DNA of 64,000 nt. Origin: Phragmites australis (Eukaryota > Streptophyta > Magnoliopsida > Poales > Poaceae). The notes beneath the pieces were generated by a model that was given only the letters and a program-made list of their open reading frames with translations, did no database searches and was not told where the DNA came from. The stretch covers positions 31,623,501-31,687,500 of the forward strand of contig NC_084929.1 in NCBI RefSeq assembly GCF_958298935.1. Reading direction: 5' to 3'. Made by a program: the position numbers and the translations under genes. Positions within the stretch are counted from its first letter, which is position 1, and each line of letters opens with the position of its first letter. Below are positions 32,757 to 44,245 of the stretch, one piece after another.

Positions 32757-35700
32757 ATGGCCTCAAGCTCCGGAGAATGGCAGCAGCTGCTAGAAGATAT
32801 TCTGGGTAAGGAGGAAGGAGCGGCGGTGGCGGCGTCGCTGTCCCGTGGTGAAGTCGTCATCGACTTCACCAGCAGTGAGCAGGACAACTCCGCGCTGGGA
32901 GTCATCACGGAGGAGGCGGACTCCGTGCTCCACGTGGTGGCAGCCGCCGGGGACAGCGAACGCTACCTCAAGTGCGCAAGAGCGATCTACGGCAAGGCCA
33001 ACTGGCAAATGCCGATGGCAAACAGCATGGGCGACACGCCACTGCACTGCGCCGCCAGGGCCGGGAACAATGAGATGGTCGCCTGCCTTATCGAGCTCGC
33101 CGAAGGCAATGACGACGACTGTAAGAAGGTGAGGGATTTCCTGAGGGCGCAGAACAAGCGCGGGGAGACGGCCTTGCACGAGGCCGTCCGCTTCGGCAAC
33201 GTGAAGATAGTCGAAGCACTGATGAACAAGGACAAGAAGCTCGCCCGTGTGGTTGCGAGAGACGGCACCTCGCCGCTGTACCTCGCCAGCTCGTTGGGCC
33301 ATCACAAAATTGCTCGCGACCTGCACAATAGTGACGACAAGCTGTCCTACTCCGGCCCGAGTGGACAAAATGCCTTGCATGCTGCTGTTCTCCACGACAA
33401 AGGTGAAGTACACTGTTCACCATTAATTTAACATACTGTTCTATTCTGTAGCCCGTTACATTTATCTGTGTTCTGATTATAACATAACCTATATGCTTTA
33501 ATTGACATTGAAAATCACATAGAGCTTTTAACAAAGTTGTGATTTTCAAAAGCATAGATGATGTGCGGTACTCCAGTAGGCACTGCACCCACGCATTTAT
33601 TTTTTATTGGATATTTCAATTCATATTTTTTTAGGGAACTTTCATTTAATTCCCTTTTGATATTTAAATACCCTAATTATTTATAAGTTGTATTCCTATG
33701 TTTGTAAGTTTTTTGAAATTATATGTCAAATAAATCGTTGTATAATTATGTGAATATCGAATATAAGCTCAATATCGTACACAAGCTCCATAATTTGGTT
33801 GACATATTGGTTTCCTTTTGTTCTCCAATAAATAGCATAAAGTCTTTTTTCCCTCCTAACTAATATGTTTTTTTAACTAAATTTTATTCGTGCTACTATA
33901 TGATTTATGAATGAGTATAGCACAAACACATCATGGGAAAATATCCATTCCATTATTCATTTTTGGAGTTAGTTTTTTTTTACCTGAAAGGTTGGTAGAG
34001 CCATAGAGGTCCCTTATGTCAATGACATATTGACATTGTTTTGAAACAACATTAACTTAATAGAAAATTGCAACCTAGGTATGGGTTTTAGAAAAATTGT
34101 AAACCTAGTAGCCTATCGGCATTCTGAATGCCGACCGGATGATATTGGGATGCCGACAAGTTGCTAGTTTTGCAATTTTTCCAAATCGTATATCCAAAGT
34201 GCAATTCCCTGTTTGAATAATATTGTTCCCAAAGAAAATCCCATATTGACATGGGATTCAACATTTTTGTATGATATATCTTCTACTGCCTTGAAATGAA
34301 GTTTTCAACATTATAGTCATCTGTAGAAGTGTTAGACTAGGAAAAAAAGTTATGTACAAACGAATTCACTCATTTATTTTTCATGTGTTTCATATAGCTT
34401 TTTGAAAATATATTTTCTTGAAGAAATTTCGAGAGGTCAACCTCGCGTTTCCCACGTGAAAATATATATATTTCCATTGAAGCAACTAGAATGTTCACAC
34501 GGTTGAGCAAGCACATGGATGAAGCATATGTATACGAATTACTAGTAGTATCTTTCAAAAGGTTTCCTGAATCTAGCGCAGTACAATTTTACTCTGCCTT
34601 TTTTGTAACAAGATTAATATTGCAACCGCGCGCAGAAATGACAAAGTTACTGCTAGGCTGGAACAAGGACCTTGTCAAACAGAGAGACATCGAAGGAAGT
34701 ACACCATTGCACTTCGCTGCATCAGCACCAGACCCCTCCCTCCAATTTACACTTTTTGTTTTTTCTTCGGGGAACTTTGAACGCTATTCCTTCGGCTTCT
34801 ATTTTTTACCTCCGAAATGCTTGGCCAAAATCTTCGAGTGGATGAAGCTTTCACTCCCCCAGCTGCTCCAAGCTGATCCAACAGCGGCGTTTCAGCCGGA
34901 CAAACATGGGTCGTTCCCGGTGCATGTCGCTGCATCGGCAGACTGCATGGTGTCTGTCATCATCTTGCTCACAAGATACCCTGCCTGTGCTGGATTGCGC
35001 GACGCCGAGGGGCGGACCTTCCTTCATGTCGCGGTTCTGAAAAAGAGGCACCATGTCGTGAAATTTGTGTGCAAATGGCCGCGACCTTTTAAGTCAGTGG
35101 TGAATATACAGGACAAGGATGGGCACACCGCCTTGCACCTAGCTATCCGTGACGGGGAGTTGGACATATCAAGATGTCTCATCGGGAACCGCTATGTTCA
35201 CATAAATTTGCAGAACAAGGAAGGGAAAACTCCCATGGATCTCTCCACGGGGAACGTTAAAGCAGGATTTTACTTCGGACTGGTAAAAAACACTCTGGTG
35301 TTGTTAATAAATCCATCTCGTTAATCAGGAATTTCGTATGAATGAACTTTTTAATTTGTGTGTTTGTTAATTCTTGCAGACTGCACCTCGTAGGATTCTC
35401 AGCATGCTAACCTTCGCAGATGCCCTGACTGGCAACCGTCGGCGCGATCGGATGCAGGAGTACAATAATCCGCGTCTAAATGAAGACGATGAATCGAGAA
35501 AGATAACTAACTTCGCGCAGATCGTGGGCATCGGCTCCGTGCTTGTCGCAACGGCCACATTCACTGCAGCTTTAACCATGCCCGGGGGCGTGTGGACCCC
35601 CGGAGATTCTGAAAAAGCCGCCGGCGCGGCCCCGCCGCCAGCCGGGACGCCGGTGCTTGCCGGGTCGTACGCCTTCGACGGGTTTGTCATCTCCAACACA

Positions 35701-36141
35701 CTGGCATTCATCTGCTCCACTCTAGCCACCTTCAGCCTCGTCTACTGCGGGGTTGCTGCGGTCGACCTGCAGAAACGGATCCAGTTGGTGTCATTCTCCT
35801 TAGCGTTGCTGCTCTGTGCCGCGCGAAGCTTCTGCGCCGCCTTCGCGTTTTCCCTCTTCCTGCTGCTTGCCAAGGTGGAGTACGGGACTGCCATCGCGTC
35901 CTGCGTCATGACATCTCTCGCATTGCTCGACGGGCTTTGGTTTCTACTGGCGAGTTTCAATGATACAACAGCCCTTTATCGCCGAAGAATTAAAGCGACG
36001 TTGCTGAAATTAGGAACCGGATTCCTAATCAACATCTTATATCTGTTCTGGCCTTATCTCATAATCTTCGGCTATATGTTGGTTGATTATTTTAAAAACT
36101 TAGGGCAGATGACTAGCCCGCCTAGCCTCCGCCATTACTGA
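32757..36141 (+). CDS. Ankyrin-repeat membrane protein with PGG domain (ACD6/ITN1-like)
   Basis: Three exons, 32757-33402, 34636-35282 and 35380-36141, join with correct phases into 684 aa. Residues about 55-215 hold ankyrin repeats (DTPLHCAARAGNNEMV, GETALHEAVRFGNVKIVEAL, TSPLYLASSLGHHKIA, QNALHAAV). More follow in exon 2 (STPLHFAAS, SFPVHVAAS, RTFLHVAVL, HTALHLAIRDGELDI). Exon 3 has a PGG domain beginning AQIVGIGSVLVATATFTAAL (about 477-) and four membrane helices. Proteins of this build act at the plasma membrane or ER in defence and cell-death control (ACD6) or stress signalling (ITN1); the precise role here is unknown. The start is supported by the TATA box and by a context of GCATTCCCATGG type. 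Residues about 235-275 between two ankyrin repeats are unusually aromatic, so a small unrecognised intron there is possible. A decayed copy lies at 41468-43762 and a promoter relic at 14080. Confidence 0.88.
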
Positions 36142-36595
36142 AGGCCAACTCAACCCACCTACACGGTTCCTTATTATTTGTTGGTTAATGAGAAGATAAC
36201 TCTCCCATTCCCTTTGACTCAAAAGATTGGCTAAGATATAGTATATACTCAAGATTGTTGTGATGAGACATCCGTAGATATATCTGTGCAGTACTGTACC
36301 AATTATATGTAAAAGTTGGCTGTGTTTATCCTATATGGTTCACGGAATTGTAAGCACCTGCTGTATTTCTATACAACTATATATTGCATGGGACTGCCTA
36401 TATTTGTAAAACGACCGACCTTTCCTTTACATGTATGTCAAAATATTGTTACCAATTGATTTGTACATGATTATATATTATTGAATATATCTCATGAGAA
36501 ACTAATTGGGAGTGTGTGGGCACCCGGAAAATTCAAGCCGGCACTACTACACAAAGCCTCATCACATATGTTCAAAAAGCTCATCATAGGCGGTT
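36142..36595. other. 3' flank of the ankyrin gene
   Basis: This sequence recurs at 43775-44230 behind the pseudogene copy (shared words AAGGCCAACTCAA, CCTACACGGTTCCTTATTAT, ATTGCATGGGACTGCCTAT). It therefore marks the right part of the duplication unit. The match ends at GGCGGTT (36595), where the Mutator-like element begins. It contains no gene. Confidence 0.75.
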
Positions 36596-37064
36596 GGAAA
36601 AAAAATCCACTTTTGACCCTCAATTGTAAAATCGGGCAACTCTGACCTCAAACTACCGATCCCAGCGCATTGTATACCTAAGCTCGCCCGAAGCAGTTTA
36701 AGGTCGACGTGGCGGCGGTTTTGTAATCCACGCCGGCACATGTGGCCACATCTGCTCATAGTGTCATGCCTAAATCGGCTGCTCTCCTCTCACCCATTCA
36801 TTTGCCCCTTCTTCCCCAACATGATTGCTGTGAAACCCTAGCCCGAGTCTGAGCTCCATTGCCCGATTTGTTGACGGCGGCTGTAGAAGATGGTGGCGCA
36901 ACGCATAGCCTGACATGGGGAGCTGAAGGCGACCAAGTAGACGCACTTGTTGAACGGATCCAGTGGATAGGTAGGCCCTTCATTCGGATCGAAGTACATT
37001 TTGCCAATTTTGAAGCTGTAGTCCTGATTTGGTGGATTTAAAGCACATTTTGGTCCATGTAGGG

Positions 37065-39662
37065 ATGGATCCGTTGGAGTATCTTCCGATTCGATTCTAT
37101 TTGGGGGGGGGGGTTCTTTAACGATGGCAAGATTTTGCACTATTGCGGTGGGAGAGAAGAGATTTGCTACATCGAGTGTGACAAAATGTCTCTGCCTGAG
37201 GTAATCGGCCATCTTAAAGACCATTTTGATATAAGTGATCCTTTGGTGTTGCATTAGCTCTTCCCTGGTAAATAATTAGTGAATGGTCTTAGAGTTTTGG
37301 TAGACGATAAGTCGTGCCAGCAAATGTCTGATTGTATATCTAAGGGAGGGGTTGCAGACATTTTTGTCAAGCTTGTTTCTATGGATGAACAAGAGAAAGA
37401 GTCTAAAAAGTAGGAAGGCAATGACTGGGAGGAAGGTTGCACTAAAGAAGACAATGTTGAGGTAACATATGCACTAAAGAAATTGTCTTCTCCTAAGCAA
37501 GTGAAAAATGACATTGAAGCAGTTAGGAGGTCGTCAATGGGTGGCAACTGATGTGGAGCCAAGCATAGACAATGATTACGTGCCTGGTGATGTTGAAAGC
37601 AGTGAAGAAGATGAGGAAGCAGCCTAAATAAGAGATGATATGAAAGAATTTAAGAAAAAGTTGGAGGCAGGAAATATGGTTGTTGTTGATGGGGATGGAG
37701 AAGCTATGAATGTGCATGCACTGCAAGTAGCCAATGAAGCAGTGGATGAAAGCCTTGAGGATGGAAATGAGACCTCTTACTTTGACATCAATGAAGATGA
37801 TGACTCATATGATGAAGAAGACCCTGATAGAGAGTTTGTGAGAAAGGAAAGAAAGTTCCCTAGGTTTGATAGTAAGGCTGAAGTACCTCACTTCATAGTT
37901 GGAATGGCTTTTAGTAGCAAAGCAGAGTTCAAGTTAGCAGTGGTCAATCATGAGCTTGCTGAAAGAAAAGTACTTAAATTTGTGAAGAATGAGGAAACAA
38001 AGTTGAGAGCTATATGTACTTGGCCCAAGTGCCCATGGGTAATGCATCTTTCAAAGACTAGTAGATCTTAAAGGTGACATCTAGCCACATGTAAAGATCA
38101 GCAACCTAGGTAGTACAGTTGTCGTGAAGCTTGATACAAACATGGTGGACCTTGTTTTCTTGAGGTTTTATGTCTGCTTTGATGCATGTAAGAAGGGCTT
38201 TTTTGGTGGCTACAGAAAGGTTATTGGTCTTGATGGTTGTTTCTTTAAGGCCTTACCTAATGGGGAATTGTTGTGTGCATTGGGTAGAGATGCAAATAAC
38301 CAAATGTACCTAATTGTATGGGCTGTTGTAGAGAAGGAGACAAATCAGTCATGGGACCGGTTCATCTTGTTGCTTTTCAATGACTTGAAGATTGGAGATG
38401 GTAATGGATGGGTTGTCATATCCGATAAACAAAAAGTAAGCACTATTAACTTGTGAGATTGCACTTTCTTGTGTAGCTTATTGTAACTTCTAACTTGTAA
38501 TATTGCATTTTCAGGGCCTTTTGAATGTTGTGGAGAACCAGACACCCAAGGCAAAGCATTGGATGTGTGCAAGATAGATATATGCTAATTGGAGGAAAAA
38601 GTTCAAGGACAGTCGCTTCCAGAAGATGTTTTGGAGGTGTGCCAAATCTCCATCAATGAACCTTTTTAACCATCATATGGCCAACTTAAGGGAGCAAACA
38701 CTTGAAGGAGCAGATGCAATTCTGGGCACTGATCCACATCATTGGAGTTGAGCCTGGTTCAGATTAGGGTCCTTCTGTGACTCAGTGGACAACAATATGT
38801 GTGAGTCTTTCAACCATTGGATTATAAGATCTAGGTTCTTTCATATTATCAGTATGCTTGAAATGATTAGATGCCAAGTAATGGTTAGGATTCAAGAGAA
38901 TATGGTAAGGGTGAAAAATGGACTGGTCTGATATGCCCAAACACTTTCAAGAAGCTGAAAACATACATCACAGAATCAGGGTTTTGCCATGCCGTTAGCA
39001 GTGGAAATAATGCATTTGAAGTCACTCATAGAGAACACAGATTCACTGTGAATTTGAATGACCACACTTGCTCATGTAGGCTTTGGCAGTTGTTAGGATT
39101 GCCTTGTCCACATCCTATTTCTTCCATATACTATAGCTGTAGGCTGTTGGAAGAATTCATGGCTAAGTGCTACCATGTGGATGAGTATAAGAGGACATAT
39201 GACTTCTGCCTACAGCCTGTTAAAGGCAAGACTTGTTGGTCTACATCAGACATAGATAGACCTTTGCCACCTAGATGGTTGAGGATGCCTGGTAGGCCAA
39301 AGAAGGAGAGGAAAAAAGAAGAACAAGAGAAAATGAAGCCTGACAAAATATCTAAAGTTGGTACAATCATTAGATGCAGCAATTGCAAAGGCACTGGTCA
39401 CAATAGGTCGACTTGTACTGCAAAGAAAGGATCTACTGCAACTGCAAGCCAGCCAACACCTCCTACATCTACTACAATTGCAAGCCAGCCAGCACCTCCT
39501 ACACCAGCTATGATGATAGTCCTCACATCTCAACAAAGTTGTACCAATAGGGGCAAGAGAAAGAAAAGACCTTCAACAAGCATGACACGTCAAACATCTA
39601 AGAAAATAAAGCGGTGTCTATACTTTAAGAGCACTAGAACAACGATTCAGAATGTAAAGTGA
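37065..39662 (+). pseudogene. MULE transposase (mudrA/MUDR type), decayed
   Basis: Fragments in several frames line up with a plant MULE transposase. An N-terminal part starts at 37065 (MDPLEYLPIRFY) and breaks at an 11-G run (37103-37113), then continues DGKILHYCGGREE and LPEVIGHLKDHF. Next comes a MuDR DNA-binding region (about 37800-38070), the DDE transposase core (VIGLDGCFFKALPNGELLCA, 38124-38456), and an intron (GTAAGC...TTTTCAG, about 38435-38514). The following exon reads HWMCAR..YANWRKKFKDSRF and CDSVDNNMCESFNHW. A SWIM zinc finger (CSC-X9-CPH, about 39069-39105) and a CCHC knuckle (CSNCKGTGHNRSTC, about 39384-39420) come last. Numerous stops and frameshifts make it non-functional. 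Confidence 0.85.
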
Positions 39663-40245
39663 ACTTCAATTTTAACTTTTCTCTCATTTGCGTCCTTCAT
39701 GTGCATGTCTATCTTTCTATTTCCTACAAATGCATCCTCGAATGCTTCGACAAAGGATTGTCAGGACTGCTGCAAAAGTTACTACTGCAGGTCATCCAGG
39801 TGGTCAAGCATCAAATCCATTTGGAGGCTCAAGGTAGAGGAGGTTCAAGTGCAAGGGTCAATGTGACAATGTCAGGAGCTGAAACTACAAGTGCTTCAGT
39901 CCATTCTACTGCACATCCACCGAAGACAGCTTCTTCAAGGCCTCCCTCATTATTGCTTCTGCAAGGCCCAAACCACATGACTCGGTGAAGGCATGGTTCT
40001 ATAATGTAGTAGTTTATTTTGTTTAGCCAAACTTGTAGGTAATGAAATGTCAGTGATGTTATCAGCTTGAACATGTGGCTTATTATGTCATTTGCCGAAC
40101 ATATGGATTGTTTAGTTACTGGAGTCAACATGTGGCTTGTTATATTAACTATATTATCTACCGAACTTGTGCCTTATAAAAACTATTGTGTCTCAGCAAA
40201 ATTAGTTGGCTAAACAATTTCATAACATAGATACATGCATTTCAT
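39663..40245. other. MULE sequence between mudrA and the GRF gene
   Basis: The stretch 39660-39988 may contain a frameshifted C-terminal tail of the transposase (serine/threonine-rich, ending near 39988). The rest, with several ATGTGGCTTATTATG-like words, is probably the 3' regions of the two convergent genes. No other gene is visible. Confidence 0.45.
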
Positions 40246-40904
40246 TCAAGGCATATACAGGCACACCACTATCACCCCTATACAGAAAGCTAGTGCGTAC
40301 AACATCATCGATCTCTCCTTCTCTAATTTCTGAACTCTAATAGCTAACTCAATACGAGCTCTCTCCTTCTCCTCCACAGCACCTCTTAGAGCAAGGACCT
40401 CTATCATGCAGCTGCTCTGTGCAACTCTTAGAGCATCATCCTCTATCAACTCTTCAACCTGCCTTCATACAACATCAAGCGAACTTTGCAGAACAACATT
40501 TTCTCTGTGCAATCCCCTCACCACATCATGCAAATCAATAACCACCTGCTTCATGAAGCCTTTGATCGGATCGTCACACCAAAAACAGAAATCGCAACCT
40601 CCACACTGCGCACGAAAGCAAAGACAAACAAATCAAAAGAACACCAAGCATTGCAACATCGCAATTCCAAATCCAAGTTAAATTGATGATTTACCCTTGA
40701 GTTAGCGCACTTTAGATACCTCCGCGTTGGGTTCAAATCGCTCCATGAGATGAATCAGGCTGCCTTCGCATCGCATTTGCACATCACACCAGGCGTGTAC
40801 TGCAATGGCCACTCGAGGTATGGAATCAAAGATGAGTACTCTCCATGCTCGTCGCCAAACCAGGAGCTCATCGACCTTGCGCTGGATGCGCTCAAGCTCG
40901 CCAT
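40246..40904 (-). pseudogene. GRF-type zinc-finger membrane-anchored protein gene, two stops
   Basis: Two exons on the minus strand, 40904-40695 and 40605-40246, join in phase 0 into 190 codons including the stop. Residues about 42-82 form a GRF zinc finger: MCKCDAKAA, NPTRRYLKCANSR, then CGGCDFCFWCDD after the intron. A coiled coil follows, and a C-terminal hydrophobic helix MLYALAFCIGVIVVCLYMP ends the protein. The frame is broken by TGA at 40757-40755 and at 40467-40465; the first is at a codon where CGA (Arg) would fit, a single C-to-T change. Small GRF/coiled-coil/tail-anchor proteins are abundant in grass genomes and their role is unclear. Its place inside the MULE, convergent with mudrA, suggests it is a MULE passenger or second gene. 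Confidence 0.7.
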
Positions 40905-40969
40905 CTAGGGCTACGAATTGCAAAGCTAGGGTTCCGATTTGGTAAAGGGAAAGGGGAAAGTGACAAGCG

Positions 40970-41467
40970 AGATGAATTGTCAGGGATACTGCCCGACCGT
41001 GTAGTGAAGTTCTCGATTGATCTCATGCCCGGTGCGGCCCCAATTTCGAAAAAGTCGTATAAAATGTCGTCAATGGAGCTAGCTGAGTTGAAGAAGCAAT
41101 TACAAGAGTTGCTTGTGAAGGGATTAATTCATCCGAGCTCCTCACCCTGGGGATTTTCAGCATTCTTTGTGAAGAAGAAGGATAACACTATGAGGATGTG
41201 TGTCGATTACCGCTCGTTGAATGAGGTCACTATCAAAAATAAATATTCTCTCCCTATGATTGATATTCTGTTTGATCAACTGACCAGAGCCCGAGTCTTC
41301 TCGAAGATCGACTTGAGACTGGGCTATCATTAGATTAAGGTTTGACCGGAGGATATTACTAAGACGGCCTTCTCGACCCGCTAAGGGTTATATGAATTCA
41401 CCGTCATGTCCTTCGGATTGACGAATGCACCAGTATTCTTTATGTATTTGATAAACAAGGTGTTCAT
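40970..41467 (+). pseudogene. Truncated Ty3/gypsy reverse transcriptase (chromovirus-like)
   Basis: The plus-strand frame reads [40 protein letters not shown] and [11 protein letters not shown], then after three stops (at CAG, CGA and TAC-type codons) continues MSFGLTNAPVFFMYLINKVF. That is the N-terminal two thirds of a gypsy RT, lacking the YVDD motif and everything after it. It differs from the gypsy element at 16.7-30.3 kb, so it comes from another family. At 41467 it is joined directly to an ankyrin coding sequence. Confidence 0.85.
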
Positions 41468-43762
41468 GGAGGCCAACTGGCAAATGCTGATAGCCAACAG
41501 CGTTGGCGACACGCCACTGCACTGCGCCGCCAGGGCCGGGAACAACGAGATGGTCGCCTGCCTTATCGAGCTCGCCGAAGGCGATGACGACGGCTGCGGC
41601 CGTAAGAAGGTGAGGTCTTTCCTGAGGGCGCAGAACAAGCGCGGGGAGACGGCCTTGCACGAGGCCGTCCGCTTCGGCAACGTGAAGATAGTCGAAGCAC
41701 TGATGAACAAGGACAAGAAGCTCGCCCGTGTGGTTGCAAGAAACAGCACCTCGCCATCTCATTCCGCCATCACAAAATTGCTAGCAAGCTGCACAAGAAT
41801 GACAACGAACTATCCTACTCCGGCCCGCATGGACAAATGCCTTGCATGCTGCTGTTCTCCACGACGACAAAGGTGAAGTACTATACATTAATTTAGCGTA
41901 CTGTTCGATTCTGAAACCCGTTACATGCAGTTATCTGTGTTCTGATTATAACATAACCTATATGCTTTAACTGACATTAAAAATCGCAATATCGCATAGA
42001 GCTGTTAACAAAGTTCTATGTGATTTTCAACAGCATAGATGATGCCCGGTACTCTAGTAGGCACCCACGCATTTATTTTTTATTGGATATTTCAATTCAT
42101 ATTTTGTTAGGCACTTATATTTAATTCCCTTTTGATATTTAAATACCCTAATTATTTATAAGTTGTATCCCTGAGTTTTTAAAAACTCTAATGTCAAATA
42201 AATCGGTGTATAATTCTGTCAATATTGAATACAAGCCCAATATTTTATTTTGTAGTAACATTTTGCACTTGTTTGGTCTAAAACTTTGTGACTAAATAGT
42301 ACGTCGGTTGAAATATTGGTTTCCTTTTTTTCTCCAATAAATAACATAAAGTCTTTTTTTCCCTCCTAACTACTATGATTTTGTAAACTAAATTTTATCC
42401 GTGCTACTATATGGTTTATGAATGAATATGGCACAAACACATCATGGGAAAATACCCATTCCATTATTCATTTTGGGAGTTAGTTTTGTTTTTTACCTGA
42501 AAGGTTGGTATAGAGCCATAGAGGTCCCTTATGTCAATGACATATTGATATTTTTTGAAATAATATTAACTTTATATAAAATTGCAGCTTAGGTATGCAT
42601 TTTAGAAAATTGTAAAACTAGCGGCCTGGTGGCATTCTGAATGCCAATCGACTAGATGATATTGGCATTTGTGGGATGCCGATAAGTTGCTAGTTATGCA
42701 ATTTTTCCAAATCGTATATCCAAAGTGTAATTTCCCATTTGAATAATATTGTTCTAAAAAAATCCCATATTGACATGAGATTCAACATTTATGTATTATA
42801 TATCTTCTACTGCTTTGAAATGATGTTTTGAACATTATAGTCACCTCTAGAAGTGCTAGGCTAGGAAAAAGTTCTATACAAACGAATTCACTCATTTACT
42901 TTTCATGTGTTTCATATCATTTTTTCAAAATATATTTCGTGTTTCCCACGTGAAAATATTTTTTTCACTAAAGCAACTAGCTAGGATCTTCACACGGTTG
43001 AGCAAGCACATGGATTATGTATCTATACTGATTACTAATATCATTCAAAAGGTTTCCTGAATCTAGTGCAGTCCGCATCCGCGCATAAACTTCGATCAGA
43101 TACAGGAGTACAATCCGCGTCTAGATGAGGTCAAAGAATCGAAGAAGATAACGGCCTCCGCGCAGATCGTGGGCATCGGCTCCGTGCTTGTCGCTACGGC
43201 CACATTCGCGGCAGCTTTAACCATGGCCGGGGGCGTGTGGACCCCCGGAGATTCTGAAAAAGCAGCCGGCGCGGCCCCGCCGCCAGCCGGGACGCCGGAG
43301 CTTGCCGGGTCGTACGCCTTCGACGGGTTTGTCATCTCCAACACACTGGCATTCATCCGCTCCACTCTAGCCACCTTCAGCCTCGTCTACTGCGGGGTTG
43401 TTGCGGTCGACATACAGAAACGGATCGAGCTGGTGCCATTCTCCTTAGCGTTGCTGCTCTGTGCAGCGCGAAGCTTCTGCGCCGCCTTCGCGCTTGCCCT
43501 CTTCCTGCTGCTTGCTAAAGTGGAGTACGGGACTGCCATCGCAGCCATCGTCATGACATCTCTCGCATAGCTCGACGGGCTTTGGTTTCTGCTGGCGAGT
43601 TTGCATGATACAACAGCCCTTCGTAGCCGAAGAGTCGACGCGACGTTGCTGAAATTAGGAACTGGATTCCTAGTCAACATCATATATCTGTTCTGGCCTT
43701 ACCTCATAATTTTTGGGTATATGTTCGTTTATTATTTAAAAAAATATAGGGCAGATAAATAG
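41468..43762 (+). pseudogene. Second copy of the ankyrin/PGG gene, decayed and 5'-truncated
   Basis: Homology to the intact gene at 32757-36141 starts in the middle of exon 1 at GGCCAACTGGCAAATG (32997 equivalent). Exon 1 remains until about 41875 with frameshifts near its end. The intron is conserved (41876-43060). Exon 2 and the start of exon 3 are deleted: TCTAGTGCAGT jumps to the GATCAGATACAGGAGTAC region near 43070-43110. The PGG domain follows (43169-43570, VGIGSVLVATATFAAALTMA), with an in-frame TAG at 43568-43570 where the intact copy has TTG. The tail continues to about 43762. It cannot make the full protein. Confidence 0.9.
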
Positions 43763-43774
43763 TCCTAACCGCAG

Positions 43775-44240
43775 CCATTACTGAAGGCCAACTCAAGCCA
43801 CCTACACGGTTCCTTATTATTTGTTGGTTAATAAGAATATAGCTCCCCCATTCCCATTGACTCAAAAGATGGGCTAAGATCTAGTGTACGTTCAAGATGG
43901 TTGTGATGGAACATCCGTAGATATATGTGTGCAATATTGTACCAATTATAGGATGTGTTTATCCTATATGGTTCACGGATTTGTAAGCACCTGTTGTATT
44001 TCTATACAACTATATATTGCATGGGACTGCCTATTTGTAAAATGACGAACCTTTTCTTCACATGTATGTCAAAATATTGTTGCCAATTGATTTGTATGTA
44101 ATTATATATTATTGAATATATCTCATGAGAAACTAATTGGGAGTGTGTGGGCACCCGGAAAATTCTAGCCAGCATTTCTACACGACGCTTCATCACATAT
44201 GGTTCAAAAACATCATCATAGGTGGTTTTCGCACCGTCAT
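43775..44240. repeat. Duplicated 3' flank of the ankyrin gene
   Basis: Collinear with 36130-36595, with small indels. It continues past the point where the MULE interrupts the other copy and so supplies the empty-site sequence (ATCATCATAGGTGGTTTTCGCACC). Confidence 0.8.
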
Positions 44241-44245
44241 CAGTG

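Larger units (their letters stand above)
36596..40968 (+). mobile_element. Mutator-like element (MULE) with mudrA and GRF genes, right end lost
   Basis: The left border is set by comparison with the duplicated flank at 44225, which continues without insertion after GGTGGTT. The element starts GGAAAAAAAATCCACTTTTG, a MULE-like terminus. It contains a decayed mudrA-type transposase on the plus strand and a GRF zinc-finger gene on the minus strand at the other end. No inverted copy of the left end was found before the gypsy fragment at about 40970, so the right terminus seems deleted. Confidence 0.7.

Noticed and set aside
36548..36562. CACTACTACACAAAG as a CACTA terminus
   Set aside because: The same sequence, diverged, is present in the duplicated flank at 44165 without any element, and no subterminal array follows.
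41406..41876. A functional ankyrin gene starting at 41406
   Set aside because: The start lies inside a decayed gypsy RT, the frame shifts near the end of exon 1, exon 2 is deleted and the PGG exon has a TAG.
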